Below, piece by piece: positions 24,085 to 33,423 of a DNA stretch of 64,000 bases (its first letter is position 1; each line of letters starts with the position of its first letter). The DNA comes from Youngiibacter multivorans (GTDB lineage: Bacteria > Bacillota > Clostridia > Clostridiales > Clostridiaceae): assembly GCF_017873395.1 (NCBI RefSeq), contig NZ_JAGGKC010000001.1, forward strand, positions 124,001-188,000, in the 5' to 3' direction. Under the pieces are notes generated by a model. It saw only the letters and a program-made list of their open reading frames with translations, was not told the DNA's origin and made no database searches. Both the position numbers and the translations under genes were made by a program.

Positions 24085-24477
24085 ATGAGCAACCAGACCA
24101 GACTAGCCGAAACGCGTAATACAAAAAATCTAGGTGATTCTAGACAAACTATCATTGGAATAACCTTCGGAGTAATCCAGGTAGTTCTGGCCTTAAGACT
24201 GGGTTTCAAATTACTGGGATCAAATCCGAACAATCAATTTGTAGGTGGTATATATTCGGTGACTAAATATATTGTTAGTTTATTTGAAGTGATTTTTGAT
24301 CCGATACTAATCAAAATTTCTGGTATCTCTGTTATTTTCGAACCGGCAACACTGATTTCAATGATGGTATTTGGTTTGATAGGCTGGGTTGCAATGAAAA
24401 CGTTCGCGCCACGTTCATTTCATAGATATGAAAGGACCAGATACATAGATGATAGCTTTGATGAAGATGAAGAATAA
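24085..24477 (+). CDS. YggT-like integral membrane protein, cassette copy 4
   Basis: 130 residues: polar N-terminus, helix 1 ('IIGITFGVIQVVLAL'), 'RLGFKLLGSNPNNQ', helix 2 ('ISMMVFGLIGWVAMKTF'), then an acidic tail ('DDSFDEDEE') that replaces the neutral tail of the other copies. The ATG with AAGGA about 10 nt upstream and aligned with copy 2 is chosen; another in-frame ATG lies 6 codons earlier. More diverged than copies 1 and 2. Envelope-stress role inferred from the cassette. Confidence 0.8.
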   Translation: MSNQTRLAETRNTKNLGDSRQTIIGITFGVIQVVLALRLGFKLLGSNPNNQFVGGIYSVTKYIVSLFEVIFDPILIKISGISVIFEPATLISMMVFGLIGWVAMKTFAPRSFHRYERTRYIDDSFDEDEE

Positions 24478-24718
24478 TTAAGAAGTCTTTGGATTAACTT
24501 CATCAGTAGTATATAAATATAATGCTTATAAAGCAATGTAAGGTCCAGTCTAAATACCTCAGACCTACTGGTGTTGTACAACGAATAAACTATTATCTAA
24601 AACTCGAATGACAATTCTTACTTTATTTGTGGGGATTATAATCTGAATGGATGTGCGTCCTTGGAGAACTGAAAAATAAGTAACAAAGCCACATAAGGTA
24701 GAAAATGTTATATAGGAT

Positions 24719-24756
24719 GCTGAAATAGAGGCGGATAATCTAGTTGCAATTCTTAA
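24719..24756 (+). pseudogene. LEA-like gene 3' remnant, cassette copy 4
   Basis: 'GCTGAAATAGAGGCGGATAA' and the following 'CAATTCTTAATTCTCCGTTC' parallel the last dozen codons and 3' flank of the LEA genes at 6165 and 18688 (Ala-Glu-x-x-Ala-Asn-x-Leu-Lys-Tyr-Asn end). The rest of the gene and the whole dodecin are deleted in this copy. Confidence 0.55.
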
Positions 24757-24863
24757 TTCTCCGTTCAAATCTTTGCTTTATCACAGATAAAAAAATCAAA
24801 AATCAGGACTTGAAATTCAATATCTTGGTAATCAATAAAATTAATACGGAAGGAGTGTTTAAT

Positions 24864-24944
24864 GTGAATTCGAATCGTTTGATGGGAATACTTGGTGTTG
24901 TACTGGTCATTGTGCTAATCATTTGGTTGATTCAAAGAATATAG
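24864..24944 (+). CDS. 26-residue single-helix membrane peptide, cassette copy 4
   Basis: GTG start (the overlapping ATG one frame away meets TGA at once), then Asn-Ser-Asn-Arg-Leu-Met-Gly-Ile-Leu-Gly and a Val/Leu/Ile helix ending Trp-Leu-Ile-Gln-Arg-Ile. GGAAGGAG lies 6 nt upstream. It is preserved while the LEA and dodecin genes of this copy are gone, which strengthens the case that the peptide is functional. A GC-rich hairpin (AGAAGTGCG...CGCTTCCTTCT, about 24955-24979) follows. Confidence 0.65.
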   Translation: MNSNRLMGILGVVLVIVLIIWLIQRI

Positions 24945-25006
24945 ATATAACATGAGAAGTGCGAGCGACGCTTCCTTCTCTTAAGAATACAAAATATGGC
25001 TCAGTA

Positions 25007-25028
25007 ACAATATATAATAATATATTGT
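25007..25028. promoter_or_regulatory. A/T palindrome upstream of superoxide dismutase
   Basis: ACAATATAT (25007-25015) and ATATATTGT (25020-25028) are perfect 9-bp arms around AATA. It ends 33 nt before the sod start, so it may be an operator for the sod-catalase pair. It is A/T-rich like PerR or Fur boxes, but the symmetry does not fit the 7-1-7 PerR box exactly. Confidence 0.4.
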
Positions 25029-25061
25029 ATATAGATCAGAGCGAAAGGGATGAATATAATT

Positions 25062-25637
25062 ATGGAACATAAATTAACACCCTTACCTTATAGTATGGAG
25101 GCTTTGGAGCCGATCATCTCAAGAGAGACTTTAGAATATCATTACGGTAAACATCATCACGCATACATTACGAATCTAAATAAGTTGATTATTGATACTG
25201 AATTTGAAAATATGCCGTTGGAAGAAATCATTATGAAATCTAGGGATGGCATATACAATAACGCAGCACAGGTATACAATCATACTTTTTATTGGAACTG
25301 TTTAGCTCCAAATGCTGGTGGAGAACCAAACGGCAAATTAGCAGATGCAATCAATCAGGCGTTTGGATCATTTGCTGCTTTTAAAGAAAAATTCAGTAAG
25401 ACTGCTGCAACAACTTTTGGCTCTGGATGGGCTTGGTTAGTAAAAAATGAAGATGGTGAATTGGAAATTGTTAGCTCTAGTAATGCTGGTAATCCACTAA
25501 CTGATGGTAAGAAACCATTGTTAACATGTGATGTTTGGGAGCATGCTTATTATATTGACTATAGAAATGCGAGACCTATTTACATAGAAAAATTTTGGGA
25601 TTTAGTAAATTGGGATTTTGTTTCTTCAAATTTATGA
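25062..25637 (+). CDS. Superoxide dismutase, Fe/Mn family
   Basis: 191 residues. Disproportionates superoxide to hydrogen peroxide and oxygen. Metal ligands are seen in '[11 protein letters not shown]' (His27 region), '[10 protein letters not shown]' (His near 75), and '[14 protein letters not shown]' (Asp and His near 158-162). The 'WAWLV' and '[23 protein letters not shown]' pattern is nearer to Fe-type and cambialistic enzymes, but metal choice is uncertain. An ATG 4 codons upstream is too close to GAAAGGG, so the second ATG is used. The catalase gene follows 33 nt later, so superoxide and peroxide are removed in series. Confidence 0.95.
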   Translation: MEHKLTPLPYSMEALEPIISRETLEYHYGKHHHAYITNLNKLIIDTEFENMPLEEIIMKSRDGIYNNAAQVYNHTFYWNCLAPNAGGEPNGKLADAINQAFGSFAAFKEKFSKTAATTFGSGWAWLVKNEDGELEIVSSSNAGNPLTDGKKPLLTCDVWEHAYYIDYRNARPIYIEKFWDLVNWDFVSSNL

Positions 25638-25670
25638 TGAGATATTTATTTATTAGGTAAGGAGGTCAGT

Positions 25671-27761
25671 ATGAATAAAATTAAGAAAACAACCATGTCT
25701 CATAAGGAGATTAATAAAGATGACTCATTGGCTGCTGGCGGTGAATTGCACCAGACAATTGGAGGCGAGCATCCTAAGTTGACCACGAATCAGGGAGTTC
25801 CGATATCAGACAATCAGAACTCTCTAAAAGCCAATCCCCACGGTCCTACACTGGGAGAAGATTTCATACTTAGAGATAAAATAACTCACTTTGATCACGA
25901 ACGCATCCCAGAGCGTATTGTTCATGCACGTGCAACGGGTGTACATGGATACTTTGAGCTTACAGAATCACTGGAGCAATTCACCACTGCGAAGATACTC
26001 ACTGAGGTAGGCGAAAAGACACCGGTATTTACCAGAATATCCACTGTAGCAGGAGGAGCAGGCTCAGTAGACACTCCTCGTGACATACGCGGATTCGCCG
26101 TCAAATTCTATACTAAAGAGGGAAATTGGGATCTGGTAGGCAATAATATTCCTGTTTTTTTTATTCAAGATGCCATCAAATTTCCTGACCTTATTCACGC
26201 AGTAAAAATGGAACCAGACAGAGGCTTCCCTCAATCGGCAAGCGCACATGACACTTTCTGGGATTTCATTTCCCTTACTCCAGAATCAATGCATACAATC
26301 ATGTGGGTAATGTCTGATCGAACACTGCCGCGGTCGCTGAGGATGATCGAAGGTTTTGGCGTACATAGTTTTCGGTTGATAAACGCGGCAGGAGATTCAA
26401 TATTTGTCAAATTTCATTGGAGACCAAAACTTGGCTTGCAGTCTACTATTTGGAATGAAACCGTCAAGATTTCTGGAGCTGACCAGGACTTCCACAGGCG
26501 AGATATGTTCGAGGCTGTTACAGCAGGGAATTTCCCTGAGTGGGAATTATCGGTACAGCTATTCACGCAAAAGGAAGCGGACGCATTTCCGTTTGACCAT
26601 CTGGATCCAACCAAACTGATACCTGAAGAGCTTGTACCTTTGAAAGCAATCGGCCGAATGGTGCTTAACCGTATGCCTGATAATTTTTTCGCAGAAACAG
26701 AACAGGTCGCTTATTGTCCAGCTAATATCGTGCCAGGTATAGATTTTTCAAATGACCCACTTCTGCAAGGTCGTTTGTTTTCTTATCATGACACTCAGCT
26801 TTCCAGGTTAGGTTCGCCTAATTTTAACCAAATTCCGATCAATGCACCTAAGTGTCCCTTCTCTAATCAACAGCGGGATGGTCAAATGCAAATGGAACAG
26901 CCATCAGGCCGAGTCTCGTATGAACCTAACACACTTTCGAAAACCTCACCGCGTGAAACCCCGGATGGCTTTAGAAGCGCAAAAGTCACTGAAACAGGTG
27001 AAAAAGGACGTATACGTTCTGAGAGCTTTGCAGACCACTACAGCCAAGCTAGAATGTTTTATCTGAGCCAAACCTCATATGAGCAAGCACACATTGCTTC
27101 CGCATTGGTATTTGAACTTTCAAAGGTTGAACATATACACATACGTGAAGCAATTGTAGGACATCTGCGCAATATCAATGAAGACCTTGCTAAACGTGTT
27201 GCACAAGAACTTGGTTTCGATAAAATGCCTGAAGCCCCTGTACCAGTTATGCCTGTGCAGGATATGGATCCTTCACCGGCATTACAGACTATGGGTAAGA
27301 TGAAAGATACGCTTGAAGGGCGTATGATCGGCATACTGATAGCCGACGGTTCTGATGGTGCAGTGGTCAAAAGAATAAAGAACGCTTCTGTTGCTGCAGG
27401 TGCGTCAGTAAAGATAGTTGCCCCTAAAGTGGGAGGAGCGATTCTCGCTGATGGATCAAAAATGGTTGCTGATGGACAACTGGCTGGCACACCATCAGTA
27501 TTATTTGACGCAGTAGCAGTAATACTATCAGAAGAAGGTGCAATGCTGTTGTCAAAGGAAAGCGATGCGATTGATTTTGTGAAGGATGCTTTCGCTCATT
27601 TGAAAGCAATAGCGGTAGATAATGGAGGTCAAAAGCTTTTAGAAATAGCTAAGGTCGAGCGAGATGGCGGCATAGTTGCTGCTGAAGACAAAGATTTATT
27701 TATCAGTGCAGCCAAGACGCGCCAATGGAATAGGGAAAAATCAGTTAGAAAACTGCCATAG
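25671..27761 (+). CDS. katE: Catalase, large-subunit clade (HPII/KatE type)
   Basis: 696 residues, the length of clade 2 catalases. Heme-side catalytic His in '[14 protein letters not shown]' (about residue 84), distal Asn in '[19 protein letters not shown]', and proximal Tyr ligand in '[14 protein letters not shown]' (about 371). A C-terminal flavodoxin/class-I-amidotransferase-like domain (about 555-690; '[21 protein letters not shown]') is typical of HPII. It splits hydrogen peroxide into water and oxygen in the cytoplasm. AGGAGG precedes the ATG. It is paired with the superoxide dismutase gene. Such large catalases are uncommon in strict anaerobes and may be acquired. Confidence 0.95.
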   Translation: MNKIKKTTMSHKEINKDDSLAAGGELHQTIGGEHPKLTTNQGVPISDNQNSLKANPHGPTLGEDFILRDKITHFDHERIPERIVHARATGVHGYFELTESLEQFTTAKILTEVGEKTPVFTRISTVAGGAGSVDTPRDIRGFAVKFYTKEGNWDLVGNNIPVFFIQDAIKFPDLIHAVKMEPDRGFPQSASAHDTFWDFISLTPESMHTIMWVMSDRTLPRSLRMIEGFGVHSFRLINAAGDSIFVKFHWRPKLGLQSTIWNETVKISGADQDFHRRDMFEAVTAGNFPEWELSVQLFTQKEADAFPFDHLDPTKLIPEELVPLKAIGRMVLNRMPDNFFAETEQVAYCPANIVPGIDFSNDPLLQGRLFSYHDTQLSRLGSPNFNQIPINAPKCPFSNQQRDGQMQMEQPSGRVSYEPNTLSKTSPRETPDGFRSAKVTETGEKGRIRSESFADHYSQARMFYLSQTSYEQAHIASALVFELSKVEHIHIREAIVGHLRNINEDLAKRVAQELGFDKMPEAPVPVMPVQDMDPSPALQTMGKMKDTLEGRMIGILIADGSDGAVVKRIKNASVAAGASVKIVAPKVGGAILADGSKMVADGQLAGTPSVLFDAVAVILSEEGAMLLSKESDAIDFVKDAFAHLKAIAVDNGGQKLLEIAKVERDGGIVAAEDKDLFISAAKTRQWNREKSVRKLP

Positions 27762-27765
27762 ATTT

Positions 27766-27904
27766 AAAGGACAAATCTAATGACAAAATGGAGGAGATGA
27801 AGAACAAAGCAGAAGATGTAAAAGACAAGCAAACGAAAAGATCTATCATAAGACCAAGTGAAAGAGTCTTAATAATTTGCAGAGAAACTGAAGGACAACT
27901 AAAA
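27766..27904 (+). pseudogene. LEA-like gene remnant (possible fifth cassette trace)
   Basis: Directly after the catalase stop, one frame reads 'LKDKSNDKMEEMKNKAEDVKD' and then degenerates. The Lys/Asp/Glu/Ala repeat is that of the cassette LEA proteins. There is no start codon or ribosome site, so this is a fragment. The following 400 nt to the patatin gene hold nothing recognisable. Confidence 0.5.
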
Positions 27905-28304
27905 TGAGTACTTGATTCTGGAGTGATACAATATTGAACCCTTTGCCGCATTATGTCTGGAATGTTAAATTGGAGTCACTTTAGATGTGACGAAGTGGTT
28001 TATCTATATACACAAAATCTTGCTGGATAAACACGGTTTACCTCATATTTGATGAAGGCGATAAATACACGCAAGTGTGTAATAAGATGATGATGTTGTA
28101 GATTTGGTTTGTTTTAAAAACACTGTTAATACACATATTGATACAATCAAGCTTATGACATTCACTAAGAAAAGTGGGGAGATACTTTTATGCGTAAGTC
28201 AATTATGCAAACTAGTATCTCCTATTGCCAAAAACATGTGGAGTCGGTAACTTTATCAAGGGGGTTTACTAACATATTTACAGATAAAAAGTAGGTGCTT
28301 AATA

Positions 28305-29165
28305 TTGAAAAACATGGGATTAGTATTAGAAGGCGGTGGAATGAGAGGGTTATACACTGCTGGTGTACTGGATTATTTTATGGAAAAAGGACTTTATTTT
28401 CCTTATGTTATTGGGGTTTCTGCAGGTGCCTGTAACGCAATTTCCTATATTTCAAGACAAAAAGGTAGAAGTCGAAAGATTAATATCGATTTTGTAAATG
28501 ACCATAGGTATCTTAATTATACGAACTTATTAAAAGGCAAAGGCATTTTTGACATGGATTTCATCTTCGATCAAATTCCTAATAACTTAATTCCATTCAA
28601 CTACAATGCATTTAATGCTGCAACTGAGCGACTGGTTGTTCCAGCAACTGATTGTCAATCAGGTATGCCGGTATACTTTGAAAGAGATAAATGTGAGGAT
28701 TTATACTCTGCGGTTAAGGCCTCAAGTAGTCTTCCTTTTGTTGGGGAAATGGTTTTCATGGAAGAAAAATTACTGCTTGATGGAGGGATTGCCGATCCTA
28801 TCCCGATTTTAAAGGCCATTCAGGACGGCAATCAAATGAATGTGATTGTACTAACTAGAGAAAATAACTATAGAAAAGAACATTTTATGGTCGAATTCAT
28901 TGCTAAATATTTCTATTCAGATTATACAGAACTGATTCACGCCATTACCAATCGTCATAATATTTATAATACTACCTTGGAATATATTGCTGAACTCGAA
29001 GAGAAAGGCAAAGTTTTTGTTATACGCCCTAAGGATCCTGTGAAAATTAAAGGAATAGTAAGAGATATAAATAAATTAAATGAATTATATACAAATGGAT
29101 ATAATGATGCAGCATCTAGCTTTGAAAAGATGAGTCTATGGATTAGGCGATTTAACGAGGAATAA
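28305..29165 (+). CDS. Patatin-like phospholipase (RssA/YjjU type)
   Basis: 286 residues. Patatin fold with oxyanion-hole 'LEGGGMRGLYTAG' (7-19), nucleophile elbow Gly-Val-Ser-Ala-Gly (about 40-44) and the catalytic Asp in 'LLLDGGIADPIP' (about 158). Expected acyl-hydrolase acting on phospholipids or acyl esters; no signal peptide, so cytoplasmic or membrane-associated. TTG start chosen, about 8 nt after AGGTG; an ATG three codons in is an alternative. Single gene following the oxidative-stress pair. Confidence 0.9.
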   Translation: MKNMGLVLEGGGMRGLYTAGVLDYFMEKGLYFPYVIGVSAGACNAISYISRQKGRSRKINIDFVNDHRYLNYTNLLKGKGIFDMDFIFDQIPNNLIPFNYNAFNAATERLVVPATDCQSGMPVYFERDKCEDLYSAVKASSSLPFVGEMVFMEEKLLLDGGIADPIPILKAIQDGNQMNVIVLTRENNYRKEHFMVEFIAKYFYSDYTELIHAITNRHNIYNTTLEYIAELEEKGKVFVIRPKDPVKIKGIVRDINKLNELYTNGYNDAASSFEKMSLWIRRFNEE

Positions 29166-29386
29166 AATGTGTTCAACTGAGGAGGCTTAACGACGAAAGA
29201 ATGCAGGAACAATTAAGGAAAAGGTCGAATGAATTGGTAAGTCACCAAGAGGTTGCATTCTTCTGGACGGTTAGGCCTGGACGAGAAGGTTTAAAGTAAC
29301 AAGGAGTATCTTGCAACAGAACCACGATTTAATTTGGATTAGTGTAATTTCCAGACAAAGGACTTTAAAAAAGGAGATGGAGTATA

Positions 29387-29659
29387 ATGACAGAAAGAAA
29401 AAAGTTAACGATTGAACAAGCGCACGAAAATGGTGAAAAACTTGGGATTGATTGGAAGAAAATTGATGTGGAAGAATTTCGCAGAGGGATGGATGTGGAG
29501 CTTGAACATGGAAGTAGGGATTCTCTTACGAATATAACCAATGATGATCCATTTACAACAGCGAAGATAGCCTTAGCGCACTTAAATGAAATCCCAGATT
29601 ACTATACACGGCTTAAAAAGATGGAAACTGAGGCGAAAGCCTATTGGAAAAATAAGTAA
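29387..29659 (+). CDS. DUF5661 family protein
   Basis: 90 residues, soluble, with 'LTIEQAHENGEKLGIDW', 'EEFRRGMDVELEHG', 'DDPFTTAKIALAHLNEIPDYYTRL': the pattern of DUF5661, a small family of unknown function often annotated near phage or stress genes. AAGGAG lies 8 nt before the ATG. Terminator at 29712-29742. No functional partner is evident. Confidence 0.75.
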   Translation: MTERKKLTIEQAHENGEKLGIDWKKIDVEEFRRGMDVELEHGSRDSLTNITNDDPFTTAKIALAHLNEIPDYYTRLKKMETEAKAYWKNK

Positions 29660-29711
29660 ACTATGAGATAAAATTCCTTAATTCACAAAAAGCAGTTAAG
29701 AGAATAAAATT

Positions 29712-29742
29712 AAGGACAGTGATAGAACGCTGTCCTTTTAAT
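29712..29742 (+). terminator. Terminator of the DUF5661 gene
   Basis: AAGGACAG/CTGTCCTT, 8-bp stem, 10-nt loop, followed by TTAAT. Confidence 0.75.
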
Positions 29743-29843
29743 ATATAAAATATTCCAATAGATTCAAGGTTATATTAATTTATTATACATCAATAATGAG
29801 CTCTCAGTTTACAAAGGAACATCTCTTTAAAATGCACACATAA

Positions 29844-30212
29844 GTAATTGCAAAGATGAAGGAACAAAAGTATGGGAAGATTATTAATGTTGCATATGCT
29901 GCAGCATTCGGAAATCCTGGACAATCCAATTACTCTGCAGCGAAAGCTGGATTAATTGGATTTACAAGAACCATATCAAAATAGTATGCAAAATATGGAA
30001 TCACGGCAAACTCTATCAGTCCTGGATTAATAAACACAGATATTATAAAAACAATTCCTGAGGATATTCTAACCAAGATGGTTGAAGCAGTACTAGCACG
30101 TAGATTGGGTGAACCGGAAGAGGTAGCATCGGGCGTAAGTTTTCTTGCTAGTGAGTACAGTAATTTCGCAAACGGCAATAACATTATGATTACAGGTTGT
30201 ATGCCATTCTAG
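29844..30212 (+). pseudogene. Short-chain dehydrogenase/reductase (FabG-like) remnant
   Basis: The C-terminal half of a 3-oxoacyl-ACP-reductase-type SDR: 'KIINVAYAAAFGNPGQSNYSAAKAGLIGFTR' carries the Ser/Tyr-x3-Lys site (here Tyr-Ser-Ala-Ala-Lys), followed by an in-frame TAG after 'TISK', then 'YAKYGITANSISPGLINTDI' and 'RRLGEPEEVASGVSFLASE' to the stop. The NAD-binding N-terminus is missing. Broken by both truncation and a nonsense codon. Confidence 0.85.
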
Positions 30213-30252
30213 ACAATCAAGATCTAATCTACGATATGTAATATTATACGAT

Positions 30253-30285
30253 AGGGGAATATTCGGTATACGAGTATTCCCCTTA
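30253..30285 (+). terminator. Terminator after the SDR remnant
   Basis: AGGGGAATA/TATTCCCCTT, 9-bp stem with a 13-nt loop; the trailing T-run is short. Confidence 0.6.
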
Positions 30286-30514
30286 AATCAAGCGAATACT
30301 ACAGTAACAATAGTGGATCAAAGCATATTGATGTGACCTGAAGTACTTTATTGTTATGATGATGAGAAGCGCAAATAGTAACAATAAATGCTTAGTTTTC
30401 AATCTAAGTAGGAAGACTAATTGTAATAATCTCATTTACTTATGTACGGTTCTCCATTGTTTGAATAAGTGTGTTAAATATTTAAGTTTGTTAAAAAAAT
30501 GAATAGTACTAATC

Positions 30515-30552
30515 AAAAACTTCGCGATATGACTAATTTCACGAAGTTTTTT
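30515..30552 (-). terminator. Terminator of the divergent gntR gene
   Basis: AAAAACTTCG and CGAAGTTTTTT arms around a 20-nt loop; T-runs on both strands make it bidirectional. It lies 74 nt beyond the gntR stop. Confidence 0.7.
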
Positions 30553-30625
30553 AAGCAGTCGTTTCGGACTAGAAGCATGTTAAATTGGAATACGGCTGCA
30601 ATATTATAATAATACACAAATAATA

Positions 30626-31375
30626 TTATTTAAAATCTTCTTTAGATAATACTAATACAGTATAGTCAATATGATTTTGGATCACTTTAGTTGCTTTTAC
30701 AATATCCTTATCTTTTATTGCCTCATATAAAAACATGTGGCCATCAGTTGTAGCTTGAAAATGTTTGTCCATACCTAGTGTATCAGCCCTTTTATATCTC
30801 GAAACAGCAATAGTGTAAAAATATGATTTGAGGTAATCTTGGGTATTTGAATATGCAATAACAAATAGTGGATTATGTGAAATTTCGCAAATTATCATAT
30901 GAATTTTAAAGTCTGCCTCGGATAATTGCATGAACTTTTCATCAACACTTGTATAAGATGCTTCACTACTTTGTTTATATTCTTCACATGCTATTCTGAG
31001 TCTTTCTAAATCATCAAAGGTAGCATTTGCTATTGCTAGTCGGATGCATTCAGAATCAATAACACTTCTGAATTCTTTTACACTTCTCAATAATGTGGAA
31101 TTTAGTATTCTTGTGCTTGGTATATCATTTAATGTGCTTTCAATGTTAAATTTATTTACATAAGTTCCATTGCCTGCTTTGGTTGTAACTAATCCTAACG
31201 CATTTAGTCTTTGGAGTGCAGACCTAACAGTTAGTCTACTCACATTATATAGTTCGACGAGCTCCATTTCTGAAGGTAATTTCTCTTGGTCCGCAAAGTC
31301 ACCGTTGATAATCGATTCCTTTATTATGTCACAAATTTGTTCTGATAAACTGGTCCTGCTTATCTTATTCTTCAT
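30626..31375 (-). CDS. FadR-type GntR regulator (FCD), probable regulator of the dehydratase/TRAP operon
   Basis: 249 residues. Winged helix at about 8-75 ('LSEQICDIIKESIINGDF', 'LPSEMELVELYNVSRLTVRSALQRL', 'GLVTTKAGNGTYV') and an all-helical FCD domain with Asp/His metal-binding candidates ('EADFKIHMIICEISHN', 'HFQATTDGHMFLYEAI'). Such proteins usually bind sugar acids or organic acids. The ATG 9 nt after AAGGGTG is preferred to an upstream GTG that overlaps it. It is divergent from the enolase-superfamily/TRAP operon across an 820-nt spacer; the inverted repeat at 32031-32069 is the likely target. Confidence 0.88.
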   Translation of the reverse strand: MKNKISRTSLSEQICDIIKESIINGDFADQEKLPSEMELVELYNVSRLTVRSALQRLNALGLVTTKAGNGTYVNKFNIESTLNDIPSTRILNSTLLRSVKEFRSVIDSECIRLAIANATFDDLERLRIACEEYKQSSEASYTSVDEKFMQLSEADFKIHMIICEISHNPLFVIAYSNTQDYLKSYFYTIAVSRYKRADTLGMDKHFQATTDGHMFLYEAIKDKDIVKATKVIQNHIDYTVLVLSKEDFK

Positions 31376-32016
31376 AATATATATCACCCTTTTCTTTTTA
31401 TATAAACATAGAAGTTTATTAAACTATATCTAGTAATACTTTTCAAGTCTATTCATTATTGATATCATTTGCATTCTAAATGACTACGTACTTAGTAATA
31501 TTGCAAGTTAATTATTTAGTAAGAAAACTTCTAAGAAGGAAGTTTCAAAAGTAATACCAAGGTCATAATGTTCCCTATGGTATCTCGATTCGACTTTTCA
31601 GCCATACCAATTAATCTAACTATCAATTAACATGCCAAGTTCACCTTACATAGTATTAAAAATTTGTGAACTCAAACATTTCTAATAGATAAATCGAATA
31701 ATCCATCTGTAAGATGCTGAATCATACTTGAAAAAATACGAACACAGGTATAATTCGATGAAAAGTTTCTGGATTGATATATATATGACTCAATTATAGC
31801 ACACTTGAGGTCAAATATATTTTGTCTGATATTTCATCAAAAAGTACTATATTTCGCTACTTTTTTAGTTATGGCGCTGCTTTATCAACTAAATCCATGA
31901 TTTTACGTACTATACCAATTGAATTTTAATACCCCAATTGAATATGCGAGATAAATCGATGCCTTGAATATAGGCACTGTTTATATAGTTTGATATTCAA
32001 AATTATTGTTCGCTAG
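31376..32016. other. Long AT-rich regulatory spacer
   Basis: 640 nt with no gene. It has two direct CCAATTGAAT repeats (about 31917 and 31938) and scattered TATAAT-like hexamers, and should hold the gntR promoter. No riboswitch-like conserved core was recognised. Confidence 0.4.
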
Positions 32017-32069
32017 TTGACATTGAAATCGTATACTCTTATACTGTTAATACAAGTATATGAGTATAC
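32017..32069 (+). promoter_or_regulatory. Promoter and overlapping operator of the dehydratase/TRAP operon
   Basis: TTGACA (32017-32022), 17-nt spacer, TATACT (32040-32045): near-consensus sigma-A promoter. An inverted repeat overlaps the -10: GTATACTCTTATACT (32031-32045) and AGTATATGAGTATAC (32055-32069), 15-bp arms with one mismatch and a 9-nt centre. A repressor here would block RNA polymerase; the divergent GntR is the obvious candidate. Confidence 0.8.
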
Positions 32070-32195
32070 GAGATTTTTGGCAAGCGTCCAGCAGAACAAT
32101 TATCGAAATGTTGTGAATTCAGTGATTTCATCGTATTAATGTGTAGAATGCAGGTCAATTTATTGACTGGTATATAAAAAACGAGGAGGATAACA

Positions 32196-33386
32196 ATGAA
32201 GATTACAAAAGTTGACGTGTTACTCGTGACAACTGCAAATCCAATTTGGCGACCGATTCTGTGCAGAATCCATACTGATGAGGGGATTTATGGAGATGGA
32301 GAAGCTGCTGTTGCTTACATCAGTGGACAAACAGCAGCATTCGGAATGATTCAAGATTTAGCCAAAATAATAATCGGGATGGATCCTCTAAAGAACGAAG
32401 TTATTTGGGATAAGATGTACAAAAGTACTTTCTGGGGACAAAATGGAGGGCCGATTGTTTTTTCTGGAATGAGTGCGCTTGATATTGCACTTTGGGATAT
32501 CAAAGGAAAATACTACAATGCGCCGATACATGAGCTCCTTGGAGGGAAAAGGCGAGATAAACTTAGAGCATATGCAAGCCAACTCCAATTTGGATGGGAA
32601 ATGGACTGGAAAGGTCCTGGCACTGGAATCCCGCAATGCACAGCTGAAGATTATGCTAAAGTATGTCGAAAAGCAATGGATGAAGGTTATGACGCAGTCA
32701 AAATTGATTTCTTTACTTTTGATAAAGATGGGACTCCATTTACTGAGGAAGAGCGTACAAGACTCATCAAACCTTACTATATAAACATGATTGAAGAAAG
32801 ACTTGCTGCAATAAGGAAGGAGTGTGGACCAGACCTCGACATTATTATTGAAAACCATTCGTTCCCAGATGCTCAAGGTGCTGTACAAATTGGACAAATG
32901 GCCGAGAAATATAGAATTATGTATTTCGAGGAACCCAATTCTCCAACTCCATATATGCAGAAATATATTGCTGATAAGGTAAACATTCCTCAAGCAAGTG
33001 GAGAAAGAATATATAGCAGATGGCAGTATGCACCATACTTTGAAAACCAGTCGCTTCAGGTTATTCAGCCTGATATCGGTAACTGTGGTGGAATTACGGA
33101 AGCGAAGAAGATCTGTGATATGGCCTATACATACGATGTTAGTGTGCAGGCTCATGTATGTGCAACCCCACTTTCAACTTCTGTGGCATTACATTTGGAA
33201 TCAGTTATTCCTAACTTTGTGATTCATGAGCATCATGTCGCCAACAGATGCGAATTTAACTACAATCTTTCAAAGTTTAATCCTCAACCAGTAAACGGCT
33301 ACATCGAAGTTCCTAATTTGCCTGGAATCGGTAATGAGATTACAGAGGAAGCATACAGACTAGCACAGGTAGTGACAATAGAATAG
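32196..33386 (+). CDS. Enolase-superfamily acid-sugar dehydratase (mandelate racemase/DgoD-like) 1
   Basis: 396 residues. N-terminal capping domain (about 1-115) and TIM barrel. Magnesium ligands are the Glu of 'IIIENHS', the second Glu of 'FEEPNS' and the Glu of 'SGERIYSR'; catalytic His candidates are in 'ENH' and 'VQAHV', as in galactonate dehydratase (Asp-x-His and a later His). The reaction should be loss of water from an aldonic or uronic acid to a 2-keto-3-deoxy acid. It has an insert after 'QFGWEMDWKGPG' not seen in the two paralogues (36470, 37690) and is the most diverged. First gene of the operon; AGGAGG precedes the ATG. Confidence 0.88.
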   Translation: MKITKVDVLLVTTANPIWRPILCRIHTDEGIYGDGEAAVAYISGQTAAFGMIQDLAKIIIGMDPLKNEVIWDKMYKSTFWGQNGGPIVFSGMSALDIALWDIKGKYYNAPIHELLGGKRRDKLRAYASQLQFGWEMDWKGPGTGIPQCTAEDYAKVCRKAMDEGYDAVKIDFFTFDKDGTPFTEEERTRLIKPYYINMIEERLAAIRKECGPDLDIIIENHSFPDAQGAVQIGQMAEKYRIMYFEEPNSPTPYMQKYIADKVNIPQASGERIYSRWQYAPYFENQSLQVIQPDIGNCGGITEAKKICDMAYTYDVSVQAHVCATPLSTSVALHLESVIPNFVIHEHHVANRCEFNYNLSKFNPQPVNGYIEVPNLPGIGNEITEEAYRLAQVVTIE

Positions 33387-33423
33387 TTGTATCAATAATT
33401 ATATTAAGAAGAGGTGTATTTGT

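Noticed and set aside
25007..25028. Calling the sod palindrome a PerR box.
   Set aside because: The centre and spacing do not match the 7-1-7 consensus; kept only as an uncharacterised palindrome.
32388..33155. A 255-codon minus-strand frame inside the first dehydratase gene.
   Set aside because: The plus-strand enolase motifs are unambiguous; the antisense frame is a codon-bias shadow.
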